DNA of 64,000 nt, taken from positions 19,140,090 to 19,204,089 of the forward strand of contig NC_074716.1 in NCBI RefSeq assembly GCF_947242115.1, read 5' to 3'. The DNA comes from Biomphalaria glabrata (taxonomy: Eukaryota > Mollusca > Gastropoda > Planorbidae). Shown in pieces: positions 23,451-35,785 of the stretch. Each line of letters opens with the position of its first letter. The stretch's first letter is position 1. A model generated the notes under the pieces. That model worked only from the letters and a program-made list of their open reading frames with translations, searched no databases and was not told the DNA's origin. Position numbers and translations under genes: made by a program.

Positions 23451-24234
23451 TAAGGACTATTTGTACAGCTTTGTTCTGAATACACTATAGTTGTATAACT
23501 AGATAGATCTAGATCAATTCAAAAGCTTATTGTGTCAAAAACTTGTCAATGGGGAGCATTTATCTTTTTATAGACTCTAATTAAAGAAAATTTTAAAAAT
23601 TTTAGTTTTTCGTAATTTACTAGTGATATTTAAAATTTTTAATTTTATTTTAATTTGCCACTAATAAATTAAAAAATTCTTCCTTGAAACTGTTCAATTT
23701 GATATAGATCTATACTTTTGTATATATGTATAAAACAGCACACTTTTTTTCCTTGGCACAGTCTGCAAAAGAGCTCACAGCTCAGCAGCAATAAAGCTGG
23801 CTAGAAGAAGAAGAAGAAGAAGTATATATGTATTCACAATAGTTTCTGAAATATTCACGTAAAAAAAAATTGCTTCACTTTTTTTTTTATTTCTCTATAT
23901 TAGTCTATATAAAGTCCATAGGATGTCAGTCATGCTTTGGGCAAACTTAAAATCTCAATAAATTTTGAACTAATAATGCTAGCATCATAAATGTGTTGTT
24001 GTTGGAAAGCATTTTTCATCCTCTTTCATTCTAGATCTAGTATATATTTATTTATTATTTATTACACATTTGTTGGTATACTTCTTATTAATAATTAATA
24101 CTATAAGAGTATAGTACTATAGTATAGTCTAGATACTATATAACTTAAAGTTAAAGTCATAATCATAATACGGTAATAGTCTAGTCACTCTTGACTCTAC
24201 TCTAGTCTAGTCTATAGACACTATGACCATGTGA

Positions 24235-24242
24235 CTATAGAG
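24235..24242. repeat. hAT target duplication, left (ctatagag)
   Basis: Identical to 26559-26566. Eight bp is the standard hAT duplication length. Confidence 0.9.
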
Positions 24243-26558
24243 CAGTGTTTCTCGAACTTTTTTGTCTGGCGGCACAGTAAAAAAAACTACAAAAGTTTCG
24301 CGGCACACCACGAAGAGCAACAGTTGTTTTATAATAAAAAGAAAAAAAATTTACCTGTTTTTAAGTAATATATTTAATATTAAGGGTGTGCCTGTTTTTT
24401 GAGAGCAAATGTGATCTAATCGAGGCTCCATAGTCGACAAACAAACTCACATTTCATCGTCTATTTTAAGAAGTCTCTCTCTTTTCTTAGACTTGATTTC
24501 AGTCAGTGCTCAAAATCCAAACTCACAAAACCATGAAGATGCAAATGGAAGAATTATTTTGATTGCTTTTAAACTGATTGCAAGATATAACTTGTTGATT
24601 GAAATCTAAAACACATCCAGGCTTTTCTCGGCAAAACTTGACTTAAGAATGGCATCGTTTCTTTAAATCAATGAGCTTCTCTGCTTCTTCAGTTGTCAAA
24701 TTTGTAGCTTCATTGTTTCCAAATGGATAACTGACCCATCCATATTCATTACTTCCAACTGTTGAAAATTAATGCCACAATGCTGACTGCAAGTGTGTCA
24801 AAGTGTCCAGAATTTCGGGGGTGATTTCTTTAGTTGAAGCACATTCATTGTAAGTAGGAAAGCAGTCGAAGACTCCTTTCGAGATCTTACTTTGCCACAA
24901 AGACAATTTTTCACCAAATGATTCAGTTTGAGGATGCAGTGATGATGGTTTCCGATGGTCCTTGAATTTAATTTGTCAAATAAATCAGAGAGAAATGTCA
25001 CATTAACCACCAGATCTCGTCATGAATAGAAAATCCAAAGTCTTTTTTTTTCAGCCTCCAAGAATGAAATCAGCTCAGCCTTGAGTTGGACGGCGCGCTT
25101 TTACAGTTTTCCCCTGGAGAGCCAACGAACGTTGGTGTGATACAGGAGACATTTCTAGTCTGAATCCATTGCTTCACAGAGCAGAGAGAAAAGTCGGGAT
25201 GCAAGCGGTGGAGATTTGATGAAGTTTACAACTTGAATCACTTGATCCAGAGCAGACATCAAATCTTTCGGTAAAGATTTGAAGGCAAGAGCTTCTCTGT
25301 GGATCATGCAGTGAACAACTAATACATTTGGATTTTCTTGACGCACAAGATTGAAGAATCCCTTTCTATTTCCCTGCATGGAAGGACAGCCATCGTTGCA
25401 AACGCTGACAGTTTTCCCACTGTAGTTTGAATAGCAAAACATTTTCGTTCACCACTTTGAAAATATCTTCGCCTTTGGTCGTAGTTGGTAAGTCTTTTCA
25501 AAATAAGAATTCGTTGACACATTTTTCATCCTTTATGAATCGAATATAGGCTAGCAGCTGGGCTTTGCCACTAATGTCTGTGGATTCATCAACTTGAAGA
25601 GTCCACAGCAGAGACACGTCATCGTCAGTCCCGTCGAAGTGCTTGCAGATTTGATCTTGTAAATCTGACGATAAGTCTTCAATTCTGCGCGAGATAGTAT
25701 CATTTGACAAAGGAACTTTTTTAACTTTTTCGGCGGCATCGGGTCCAAGGATAGTTTCAACAACTATTGCTAAAGCTGGTGCAATGACTGATTCAGCCTC
25801 TGTGTGTGCTTTCTTGTGTTTGGCTAATAACTGAGCAACCTTATAACTTGCAATCAATCCCTTTTTTCTGGCAGCTTTAGGTAGTTCGTAAGTGTCTTAG
25901 CTTGTTTATTTTGTTGAGCCCTGATGTTTTCAAAAGTATTTCTTCGGTTGCGCTTTTACAGCTGGATATTTAGTTTCCAAGTGTCTCTTCAATTTGCTTG
26001 AAACAAGCGCCTCATTCGACAGAGTTGCATTGCAGATCAGACAGAATGGCAATGGTTCAGAAGATATGAAACCATATCTGGTGTAATCTTCTTTGTACCT
26101 TCGTTTGGTTCCTTGCTTTTCATTTAACGCTTTTGCAGTTTCATTCTTGCTAACGTATTTCTCCATGGATAACAATGAATAAGGCTTATTGATAATTTGT
26201 TATTATTAGCATACACCTAACCAATTTACATGAAACACATCGCTTATTATTATCGTTACCAAGTCGAGAACTGCTGTGCGTCTGCTAAGGCGGCCAACAT
26301 TTTATTCATTATAATAATATATGTATAGGGGACAATTCCATAACCTGAATAGCTAACACCCCTTTCCGTCATAATGGAAAGATCCACTACTACTACTGGT
26401 CACTGCAAGTGGAGATGTCATTGCAACGTAAAATAAAAATTTAATATTAGGCAGACCAGTGTAACGCTGCACGTGTGGCATTCTAAAAACTCCAGCGGCA
26501 CACCTGCAAATCTTTGGCGGCACACTAATGTGCCGCGCACACAGTTTGAGAAACACTG
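24243..26558 (-). mobile_element. hAT transposon of the ZBED/SCAND3-like group, full length but decayed
   Basis: The ends are CAGTGTTTCTCGAACTTTTT on the left and, in reverse complement, CAGTGTTTCTCAAACTGTG on the right. Both are followed by GGCGGCACA-type subterminal repeats. Perfect 8-bp duplications (ctatagag) flank it. The 2316-bp element carries a minus-strand transposase relic. Both ends and both duplications survive, so it was a complete insertion that decayed in place. Confidence 0.93.
24798..26175 (-). pseudogene. Decayed hAT (ZBED-type) transposase
   Basis: The N-terminal BED finger is at 25930-26175 (FCLICNATLSNEAL, LKRHLET). The motif normally reads HLxTKHP; here it is HLETKYP, so the last zinc ligand is replaced by Tyr. 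A stop separates it from 25498-25857, in the same frame, which holds the first catalytic-type Asp block (LQVDESTDISGKAQLL). The next block (NDGCPSMQGNRKGFF and HCMIHREAL, 25155-25442) and VTFLSDLFDKLN (24798-25010) lie in another frame, so there is at least one frameshift plus stops. The C-terminal dimerisation region is not readable. Confidence 0.88.
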
Positions 26559-26566
26559 CTATAGAG
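26559..26566. repeat. hAT target duplication, right (ctatagag)
   Basis: Identical to 24235-24242 on the other side of the element. Confidence 0.9.
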
Positions 26567-27241
26567 GGACTATAGTATCTAGACTAGAGTATAGATCTAG
26601 AACTTATCTATTCTTAATTCTAGGGCTAGGGACTAGGACGATTCTAATTCTAGGATGATAAATATGGTCATTAAGTTAATGAATGATTAAGTTAAGTATG
26701 ATTAAGTTAAGGATCAAAAAATGATTAAGAATAAGATAAGTATAAGTATAATTAAGTATAATACTATAAAAGGATCAATCAACAATTCAATTTCAATCAA
26801 TAAATGAATAATTCACTTGTGACTTTCACTTTGTCAAAGTTTCATTAGTTTCATACCCTAAAATCTATACATCAATCTCTTAACTAGATTTGTATATACA
26901 TAAAATATAGTCTACATTCTATATATTTAGATCTATAACTATAGACTATATAGATCTATATAGAAAAGAACTCATTGTTTACATTCTCTCGTACATATTA
27001 ATTACAAAACAGGAAATAGTATTCATTTACTTCCCTTATGAGAAGCTCATCTACAAAGAAAACATATTATAGTCCTTGTTGCTAATGTCAGCTCTCATCA
27101 CTAAGGAAGCAACAGCAGTTTACGAACATTTGTATAGGGAAAATAAATAAACAATAAAAAGAGAAAAAAACAACATCATCCTACAGTCACCCCTATGCTG
27201 TTTTTGCATAGAATTACATAGCTTGATAACATCGACAAAAT
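26567..27241. other. 5' flank of the 394-aa gene
   Basis: AT-rich DNA with TAGATCTATA and AAGTATAATT low complexity. It should contain the promoter of the gene starting at 27242. No TATA or initiator could be singled out. Confidence 0.4.
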
Positions 27242-30200
27242 ATGGCATCAAGAAAAAATGGAATACTGCCTCAATGGGCAAGAACAGTAAAAAATGAGAT
27301 CCAAGTTAGTAAGAATTAAACTTTACAATTATTAATTAACTATAACTTTCCATAATTAGATTTTATTAGATCTAGTTAATTCTAGTTCTATATAGAATAG
27401 ATGCTAGCTAGATCTAGTTATCTGGTACCACTAAACTAGGACCTAGATCTAGGTTCAACATTCAGATTTAGATTCTACTCATTTTATATAAGTTTTATCC
27501 CGATCTAGATATATTATACATATATATAGATAGCTAAAAGCCGAAATTACCGATCTAAGTAGTCTAGTTTAAAATTTAGAACTAGACTAAATACTTTATA
27601 TAATAGACTCTATAGTCTTTAAAGTTAAAGAGGGTGGGGGATTGCCACTACAGCCCCCTGAATCTGCCACTGATTTCCACTATGCTGTCTGTGCATCTTG
27701 TTCCACTGAGCTCCTCCATGTTTGCTTATTCACATAATTTTTTGTGAAAATTCAAACTTATGTAAATTAGAATTCTACTAAATTCAACTTTAAAGTTATT
27801 TTCCTACTTTGTTTTTATTGAAAAAGAAGTGGTTCCTAATTATTTAAATAAAATGTCCAGAATTTTCCTTGCATTTCTCTTTGCATTGTTCACCTTTTTT
27901 ACTTGTGGCATAACCAATTCACATGCTAATTTTTAACATCACATTTTCAAGGCTAATAGGTGCAGAGTGTGTTTAATAAGGGACAAACATTGGCTAACAG
28001 ACATCTCTTTATACTTGAACTCTCTCTCACAGTCTTGAACATTGTTATAACCATTGTAAATTAGTATATTGCTACTAATTTCTAAACAAAAACAAAATAA
28101 AAATGGCATTGCTGTAGGGCATTGCCAAAATACTCAAAGACTGCCTAAGAAAGCTGTTGCTGAGAGATCTTTTATTCCAGTGAATACTTTAGCAATAATA
28201 TTGAAGAATTAGGTGCAAACATAAAATAAATACTTGCATGATTGAAGACTTGTTATTTCCCTTTGTTGAAGTGTAACTGAGACTTTTTAAATGTAAAGTT
28301 TTTTTTTTCCATTTCCCTATCAATTAATTTTTTTTTTTAAAGTTAAAGATGATACGAAATTTGATATTGCACTGTGATTAACCTGCTAACTTATAAATAA
28401 CTATATAGTAATCATATTTCATCTGAGTTTGAAATATTATAATAAAGAATTTTTTTTTTGTTTTAAAAATAGTTTTAAAGAAACACATTTTATTTTTATT
28501 TAACATTATTAATTTGTGTTTTACTTTTTTTTCTGATTGACTAGATATTAGCAATATTAGCAGTAGCTTTTAAGTTTTGTGCACCTTACCTGGAATATTG
28601 TTCATCTACTTGTTAACAACTTAAGGAAAGTTTATTTAAATTCTAAGCATTTTGATTATTATATTTATTACAGGATTTTTTGCAGTCTGGAAACTATTAT
28701 GTGACTGAAGAACTTGCAAAAGAAGTATCAGTGATCAATAATGAGCTTGATCATCTTAGCTTGGACGATACATTTTTAACATCTTCAAAAGACTGGCAAA
28801 GCAAACCAGGAAATTTCACTCCTTCAGAGACATCACATCATTACTCTGGTGGTTATAATTTCAGATATCCTATTTCTTTTTTAAAATCACACAGAACAAA
28901 TAAATCCTTTCAAGGCATTCTAATTTTTTTCTAATATTACAAAGAAAATTATTCTTCAAGAAATCCTAATATAACAAGAATACAATTCTTTTAAGAATTT
29001 TTTTGTTTTCAAATACCTATTAAAAAAAAGAAAATATTCTTTATGTTTTTGTTTTTTTACCCCCCAAAAAAGGAGCATTAAATGCTATCAATAAAGTAGG
29101 AGCCAACTTGCGTGAGTGTAAATTTCGCCTTTCTAACAAGTCCATCAATGGGAAACAAGAAAATCAGCTCAGAGAGCTACACCAATGGGCAGTTTCATGT
29201 CTTAAAAATGCACAACAGGTAATCTCTTATATGTAGGGATGACTTTCCCACCAATCAGCTGTTTACAAGAGTAAATGTTTTATAAGATAAACCAGCAGCC
29301 AACATAGGGGAAGCAACAGAGCATATATGAGACATCATGTGCCTCAACTCTGTTTGACTAATAATTATAGGAGACTTCAATCATTTGTCATCAGCAAAAC
29401 ACGTGCCAAATAGTAAATATGTTCATTGTCCTGCAAGATAAAATACTACTCTAGACATATTACTGCACCATAATAAAAGGCTATACATCCCAAACCATAT
29501 TTTCCCTCCAAAAGTCAGACCACACAATGATTCATCGTACTCCCACAAACCAGTTCTAGAAACAACAAAACCCCTATAACAGACCATCCAATCAGGGTCA
29601 GATGATGTTGGGCCATAGTAGTAATGCATTTGTTTGGATCCATAAATAAATCCTATCTTACAGGTGATTGTGATAAAGTTTACATCAGATAAGTATAGTT
29701 GTTCAGTCTTCTGTAGTGAATGGCTGGCTAGAGAAGTGTTACTTAACATCTGCCTTAAGTCTTCCTAAACTTATGTCAAGACCCAATTTGTATTGGCCGA
29801 ACTTCATGAGTTTTAAATATTGAATCATACATTTAATATTGATTTGTTTCAAAAAGGGACAGAGGATTAGGCTTTGAAATGGATCATGTGCAGAGTGGAT
29901 AGAAAATATAAACTTTGTGAATGAGACAACAATAGAAAGCATACATTCCATCAGAAACATAATTAAAATATTTTTTTTTAAATCTTAATTTTATTTTCTT
30001 GTTAGGAATTGGAACCATTCACTTTTGATGCAGCTGATAGAATAAAACAATTTGGTGACTCAATTGGTGTAACAGACAGATATACCGGATATCGCAATAA
30101 TCTAAGTCGTAACACAAGAGACCCTTTTAAGATGAACACAACTTGGATGGATAAGGGAGGAGAACTTGGACTGATGAATAATCTCACAAGATCTCATACA

Positions 30201-32389
30201 AGTAATGTTAAAGAAACCACTTTTGTCAAGACTTTTTTCCCCATAACATACATATTATAAGTATGTATAACTTCATTTCAAACTCCAACATATTTCACTT
30301 TTTTCACTAAGCTATTTCTCAACAATACATTTGTGTGATTTTTGTGATGTTCCTATTGACAAACTACAAATAAAATAAGCTGTAGCAGCCTGATTCTTCT
30401 GCTACATTAAGCAATTAATGAACAATACACATTCCATTTTAATTATTTCTAATTTAAAAAAAATGTATTTATTTCATTTAGCTTTGGGAAGTCCTTCCCT
30501 TGACCAACGGGTTATGAGCAGAAGCATGAGATATGTTGGGGAACCCACAACACAGTTTAGTGAATTTGGAGGTGTGCCCCCGGCAAACATAGGAGCTTTA
30601 AAAAAACAAGTGAGGTTTGGTCAGTTCAATCCCCCGATGAGGGTTACAAGAGGTAAGTAGCCTAATTCTAAATTTTAAAACTATAACAACACAACAGCAT
30701 TTTAAGTGATGATGAGGAACAATATTGAGAAGCAAAAGTCATCAAGATCTCACAAGGAACAATGACTTTAGGAATCTGACTGGCATCTAGCATGTAGAAA
30801 ATTTAAAACCCAGCTAAACATGGAATAATGTGTTCACCTTTTACGTATAAACTCTAATCAACATGCACATGCCACTATATACTTAGGTTAAGGGAAATTT
30901 GATGGACTGAAAGAAAGAATGCAAGAACTAGATTTCATACAAACCATATGCTGTACACTCCTCTGAACAGAAGTGGAAATCAGTTTAGTTATGATATTAA
31001 TGATACATTAATTATCACAATGGGTAGAGTTTTCTAAAAGATCTAATCAGAAAGGGGTAAATTTAATGAACTAGTTTATATAAACTACCAGTTTAAAGCT
31101 CATGAAAGTGAGCACTTTAGGTTTCAGTACACAATCTGATTGTCAGAAACTAGTAGATCTAAATGCTGTCTACAAGAGAGCATGGGAATCAATGTGGAAA
31201 ATATGTTCTTCTGACAGACTAAAAGAATATCATTGATCAGTAGAGTAGTGCTTGAAGCACATGAAAAATGATTTAAACCATACAAGGAATAAAGAGGTTT
31301 ATTGGTTGGGTGCCAAGAAGAGACATAATTATTACATTTAACTATTTGCTGTTTTCAGGATATCGAACTATTGACAGCCTGTATCCCAAGTCAACAGCTC
31401 CACTTGATGGAGGTCAGCCTCGTCAGTCTAGTGTCATGGATGAAGTCAAAACACTAAATGCTTTGAATGCTTGTGCCCAATATGACAAGGTTGATAAACT
31501 AGCCAACAGCAACCCTCAAGATAAAAAACCCTACGAACTGACTAGTGCACAAGAACAGGTAGTACAAAAGAGAGTATAAATAACAATATGGCCAATATAT
31601 AATATGGGAAAAGGGAATATATACTGCCATCTCATTTTGAAGTAAAGTGTGTTGGTTATTTATGAAGATGGTGACTGACATTGAAAGTTTATTCTCACAC
31701 AACAGGCGGGTGCTTATTATCATTGTATTCTTGCATGGAAGTGGTACCTCTCTATATTGTGTGGAATTAAAATTAATAGTTTTATGATTTTGTTTTTAAA
31801 TGTCCTGCCTGTTTCCAAGGTAAATCTGCACCCTGAGCACATTATTGCATAAACCAACCCTTTGCTGTTACAATTGAATTTATCCCTGATAACTAAAAGC
31901 CTACTTGTTAGTAGCTAATGAAAGCGTGAACATCCATGTCCAGCAAGGTTTCCTATATGAATGTTAATGTTTTTTTGTATAGAATTGGTCACCCCTGCTG
32001 TAGTATATATTATTGTCAATACTTCATAAACCTTTCAAGTCATTTCTGTCAGTTTTTCTGAAACAATAGTAAGTTATTAGAGCTTTCACATACTTTTAAA
32101 ATCTCAATTTATCAAAATGTTAAATTTAACCTTAATGTATATGACTTTTTTTATGCAGGCTGGCATAAACACCAATTACCCTGGTCGAACAGAATACATG
32201 TTGCGATATACAAAGCCTGAGAGAGATATGGGCACGACTGAGTTCAAAATTAATCCATCACCTGACTTTAGCATCTATGGCCGACCGATGCAGACCAGTG
32301 TCTACCATCCCAGTATTACTGAATATCAAGCCCGCTATGACTGGCCCAGCTGTGATAAAATCGTGAGGTTACCATGGCTAAGAAATTAA
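27242..32389 (+). CDS. Hypothetical 394-aa protein, 7 exons, complete
   Basis: Exons are 27242-27304, 28674-28851, 29073-29218, 30006-30201, 30482-30652, 31359-31558 and 32159-32389. Splice sites are GT-AG and phases agree, giving 1185 nt. The protein starts MASRKNGILPQWARTVKNE and ends LPWLRN. Residues 20-125 look helical and charged (YYVTEELAKEVSVINNEL; LRELHQWAVSCLKNAQQELE). The second half is rich in Tyr, Pro, Arg and Gly, with short Y-rich segments such as YPGRTEYMLRYTKP, DFSIYGRPMQTSVYHP and TEYQARYDWP. No signal peptide, membrane span or enzyme motif. I do not recognise the family. The Y/P/R-rich tail resembles ciliary or sperm microtubule-inner proteins, but that is only an inference. 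Codon-level conservation of seven phased exons makes the gene itself credible. Confidence 0.8.
29330..29640 (+). repeat. LINE endonuclease-domain relic in intron 3
   Basis: The plus-strand translation reads IGDFNHLSSAKHVP, then NSKYVHCPAR, NTTLDILLHHNKR and IFPPKVRPHNDSS. This order (GDFNH, YV, TLD, PP, near SDH) is that of the apurinic-like endonuclease of Jockey/RTE-type LINEs. Stops interrupt it. Confidence 0.6.
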
Positions 32390-33516
32390 CAAGAGAAGAA
32401 AATTCAAAATTAATTAACTAACATCTTGAGACATAGCTTTAAAAAGTACACAAAAAAGGAACTTTTTTTTTCAAACAATGAGTAAGAAAAGGCTGGGTTT
32501 TTTGTTTTCAATGTAAGTTAGATAATAATAAAAGTAAAAAAGTTTTTTTTTAATTGTGAATGCAGTACTGTATATAAATAGACCTTAACCGAAAAATCAA
32601 ACAAACAAGAATGGACTCCCCTTTACTGCACATCTCAAGATGAGTCTCACTGTGAACTACTGTATATTTAGAACATTGAAAAAATTGATAATTTATGTGT
32701 TGTCTTTAGAGTGTGATAAGTTATTGTTTTTTTTATACCAAATATTAGCATAGAGTTTAGTTTGAAAACATCTCCATACAATCATTCATTATATCATAAA
32801 TAGTAAAATACGTAAAAATAGTTTTAGCTTACAATTTCTTTTCCGCTGCAGCTTTTCTTACTTTGACATTAGATTCTTACCATGAAGGCTTATTATGAAA
32901 TGCCATCCTTACATTTAAAAAAAAGTTTGTAAAGAAAGAAGTCAACATACATTTTTGTATTCATAATTTTAATTTGTTGTAGCTTTACATTATGTACCAA
33001 TTAGTTTTGTACTGTTAAAAATGTCCCAAAATGTAAAAAAAAATTTTTCAGCCCATAGAAAGCAACATTTTTCACAAAAATATTTTTTAATTCTTCATAC
33101 AAAGTGTATTTAAGTTATGGGAAAAAAAAGTCTTTAATAATGCAAATAATATAATTATATTTGTAGACAGCAATACTTACCATATAGTTTGTCTCAAAGC
33201 AATCTCTTGTATGCATGATTTAAAACATCTTGATTTAAACCTGTTCTCAGGGTTTTACTGTATTCATATTACTTAAATAGACAGAGTCTGAAAAATATTG
33301 TCTTTATCTTGCCATGACTTTATTTAAATATCGTTATCCACATTGTGCTGCTTTAAAAAAAAGACTATAATATGGCTTTAAATATAATATATATGCAACA
33401 TATTGTACAATGATTACTTTAATGTATCTAACTAAATGGAGTAAATATTGAGTGATATAACTACATAAAAATAGCTGTGTTACATTTGTTTTATTTTATA
33501 TGTATGTAAAAAAGAG
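32390..33516. other. 3' flank of the 394-aa gene
   Basis: AT-rich sequence, at least partly 3' UTR. No exon or repeat family supported. Confidence 0.4.
32527..32532 (+). promoter_or_regulatory. Candidate polyadenylation signal AATAAA
   Basis: An AATAAA hexamer lies 138 bp after the stop codon of the 394-aa gene. In such AT-rich DNA this can arise by chance. Confidence 0.35.
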
Positions 33517-34415
33517 CAGTGTTTCTCAAATGGGGGGGTGGGGGAAGAGAGAGAGAGAGAGAGGCCTAATGTCTTGACAAGGGGGGGGGGGGGGCAATGT
33601 CCTAACAACAGGTTTCAAAAATTAAAATGTTCTTAGAGACTGTTTCTTCTAGCTAGTAATTCTTTTTGAACTATACACATCAACTGTAAAATTTCTAGGA
33701 AAATCATTGGAGCAATTTTTGAGAATTGTGTCCACCCATGTTTTAGGTTTTACCCAATCCAAATATGCAATTGAATAGAGGTATCATAAAATGTAAACCA
33801 TTTTCACAACAACAACAAGATAATTCTTCTAAACTTCATTTTGTCAGAATGGTTGAATTTCTCTCTACTCAAATTGTTATGACAATCACATCCATTAAAG
33901 ACATAGAAGGGCTATATGTACCTCTGAATGTCCCTCATATAATAGTATTGGCCAGTACTGCCACTTCTTTTTTTGATACCACAAGCATATCTAATACTAT
34001 TTTGAAACAACTTTTAACATAAACTTTTCTTACTATGAGAACGTGTCCAGGAGGATGAATTTCTGAAATTCAGAATATATAAAAATCTTTGGACCCCCTT
34101 GCTGGGTGAAGTGCAAACATATTGTCTATCCAATACTATCTCCAGAAAGAATTTTTTCAGTAAAAAATACTTTAATGAACTTTCATTAAGTAAATTTAGA
34201 TTCCTAACTTATTGTAAATTTATATGCAAAGAAAAATCAGACTGGAAAATAGTGCTATCATTATGTTTTTAAGTTACTTTTTTTTTTCATTTCATCCTAA
34301 AAAAAAAACAACCTCCCAGGCTCCACCATGGAACCTTAAAGCTGACTAAAGGGGGTGCAAATAATTTCTTTTTTTTGTTGAGGCGATGTCACTGGTAAAA
34401 GTTTGAGAAACACTG
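33517..34415. mobile_element. Non-autonomous hAT-like element, 899 bp
   Basis: The left end is CAGTGTTTCTCAAATG and the right end in reverse complement is CAGTGTTTCTCAAACTTTTA. The flanks aaaaagag and tactaaag match only partly, so the target duplication has decayed. The interior has G-tracts and no transposase motif. Confidence 0.7.
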
Positions 34416-34815
34416 TACTAAAGTACTCTATAAAAATGAGAGATAAAGAGAACAAATAATGATGAAGTTAAACTGAGAACAGCTTTTATAATCCAGAGTT
34501 CATTAGCTTACTGATCCATATCACTTCTAATTGGTAGCATATAAATGTCCAAACTATTTTTATAGAGAATGTGTGTATTGATATTAATTTACTAAATCAA
34601 AATCACTTGAATCTAGGATAATAAACAAAATGACCACCCAGAAGAAAGTATAATAAATAAAAGAGATAAATAAAAAATATTAATGCATGCAAGCATGTTA
34701 GTATTTCATTAAAATTTGTCTTTACTTTAAATACTGCTACCATACAACAAAATATTTAATATTCCTACAGTATTGCTATCAAGTGGATAGTTTTAGATGT
34801 TTCCAATCACAAAGG
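34416..34815. other. Intergenic, nothing recognisable
   Basis: AT-rich sequence between the hAT-like element and the 13-bp minisatellite. Confidence 0.4.
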
Positions 34816-34819
34816 GATC

Positions 34820-34938
34820 AGAATAGAGCATGAGAATAGAGCATGAGAATAGAGCATGAGAATAGAGCATGAGAATAGAGCATGAGAATAGAGCATGAGA
34901 ATAGAGCATGAGAATAGAGCATGAGAATAGAGCATGAT
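34820..34938. repeat. 13-bp minisatellite, about 9 copies
   Basis: The unit AGAATAGAGCATG is repeated head to tail with almost no variation, which implies recent expansion or ongoing homogenisation. Confidence 0.95.
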
Positions 34939-34939
34939 A

Positions 34940-35785
34940 TTTCATGAAGTAGCCTAAATTAAAATAATTAAAAAAAAGAAAAGTTTATAATACTTACAAT
35001 GAAATTATAAAATAAACTTTAAATGCACTTGCAAGATTTAAATGTTACTATTGCAATCTTTTAACTGTATGATTTCTATTCTACTATTTCAATCTATTGA
35101 TTCCATGCAAGACTGGTTGAAATGATGTGTTGACACATGTAAATACACATTAAAAGATTTTTTTCTCTAAAAATATGATGAAAAAAAAAAACTGTTTACA
35201 TTGGAAAAGGCTGACCATAGAAATCTGTCGTTAATAAATAGATCTGGAAAATTGAAATGTAAACAAAAAAAGTTTCTTTGAACTTTACAGTATAGGTGAA
35301 CATTGTCCTAAGATCATGTCAAAGGAGACAGATTTGTTATTTTATAATCCTATACATCCAATGTTAATATTTTGCTTGGAAAGCGGATTCTGAAATCTTA
35401 ATGTTTATTGGCATTGGAAGTCCAAAAAAAAAAAAAAAAAAAGAGTCCAGTAATCTATGAGAACTAGATTAAATAATGTCAATTATTATTGACCAAAAAA
35501 GTGTACACTACAGTATTAAAATTATTCTTGTGAAGAAAGAAAGTGAAAGACAGTAGTTAAAACAGCAGTAAAAACATGAATCAATATCAGATCAATGTGT
35601 AAATAAAATTTGTAGTTGCTACATACAAGATGACATAATGTCAAGTAAAAATAAAACAGAGCACCGTACCAAAATATGTACAAGTATATGGGGGGGGGGG
35701 GGGGGGAAAGAGGTTACAAATAGAAAAACTTCTTAAAGAATGTAAATGCTTAGAAAAATTATTGTGTATAATAATGATGGTAGAA
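34940..35785. other. 3' flank of the 35786-41403 gene
   Basis: AT-rich DNA with a 17-A run (about 35425) and an 18-G run (35691-35706). No exon supported. Confidence 0.4.

Noticed and set aside
33765-34022. 85-aa ORF as a gene
   Set aside because: It lies inside a non-autonomous hAT-like element, has biased composition, and shows no motif or splice context.
34820-34938. CRISPR-like array (short regular repeats)
   Set aside because: The 13-bp units are contiguous with no spacers, and the DNA is clearly eukaryotic. It is a minisatellite.
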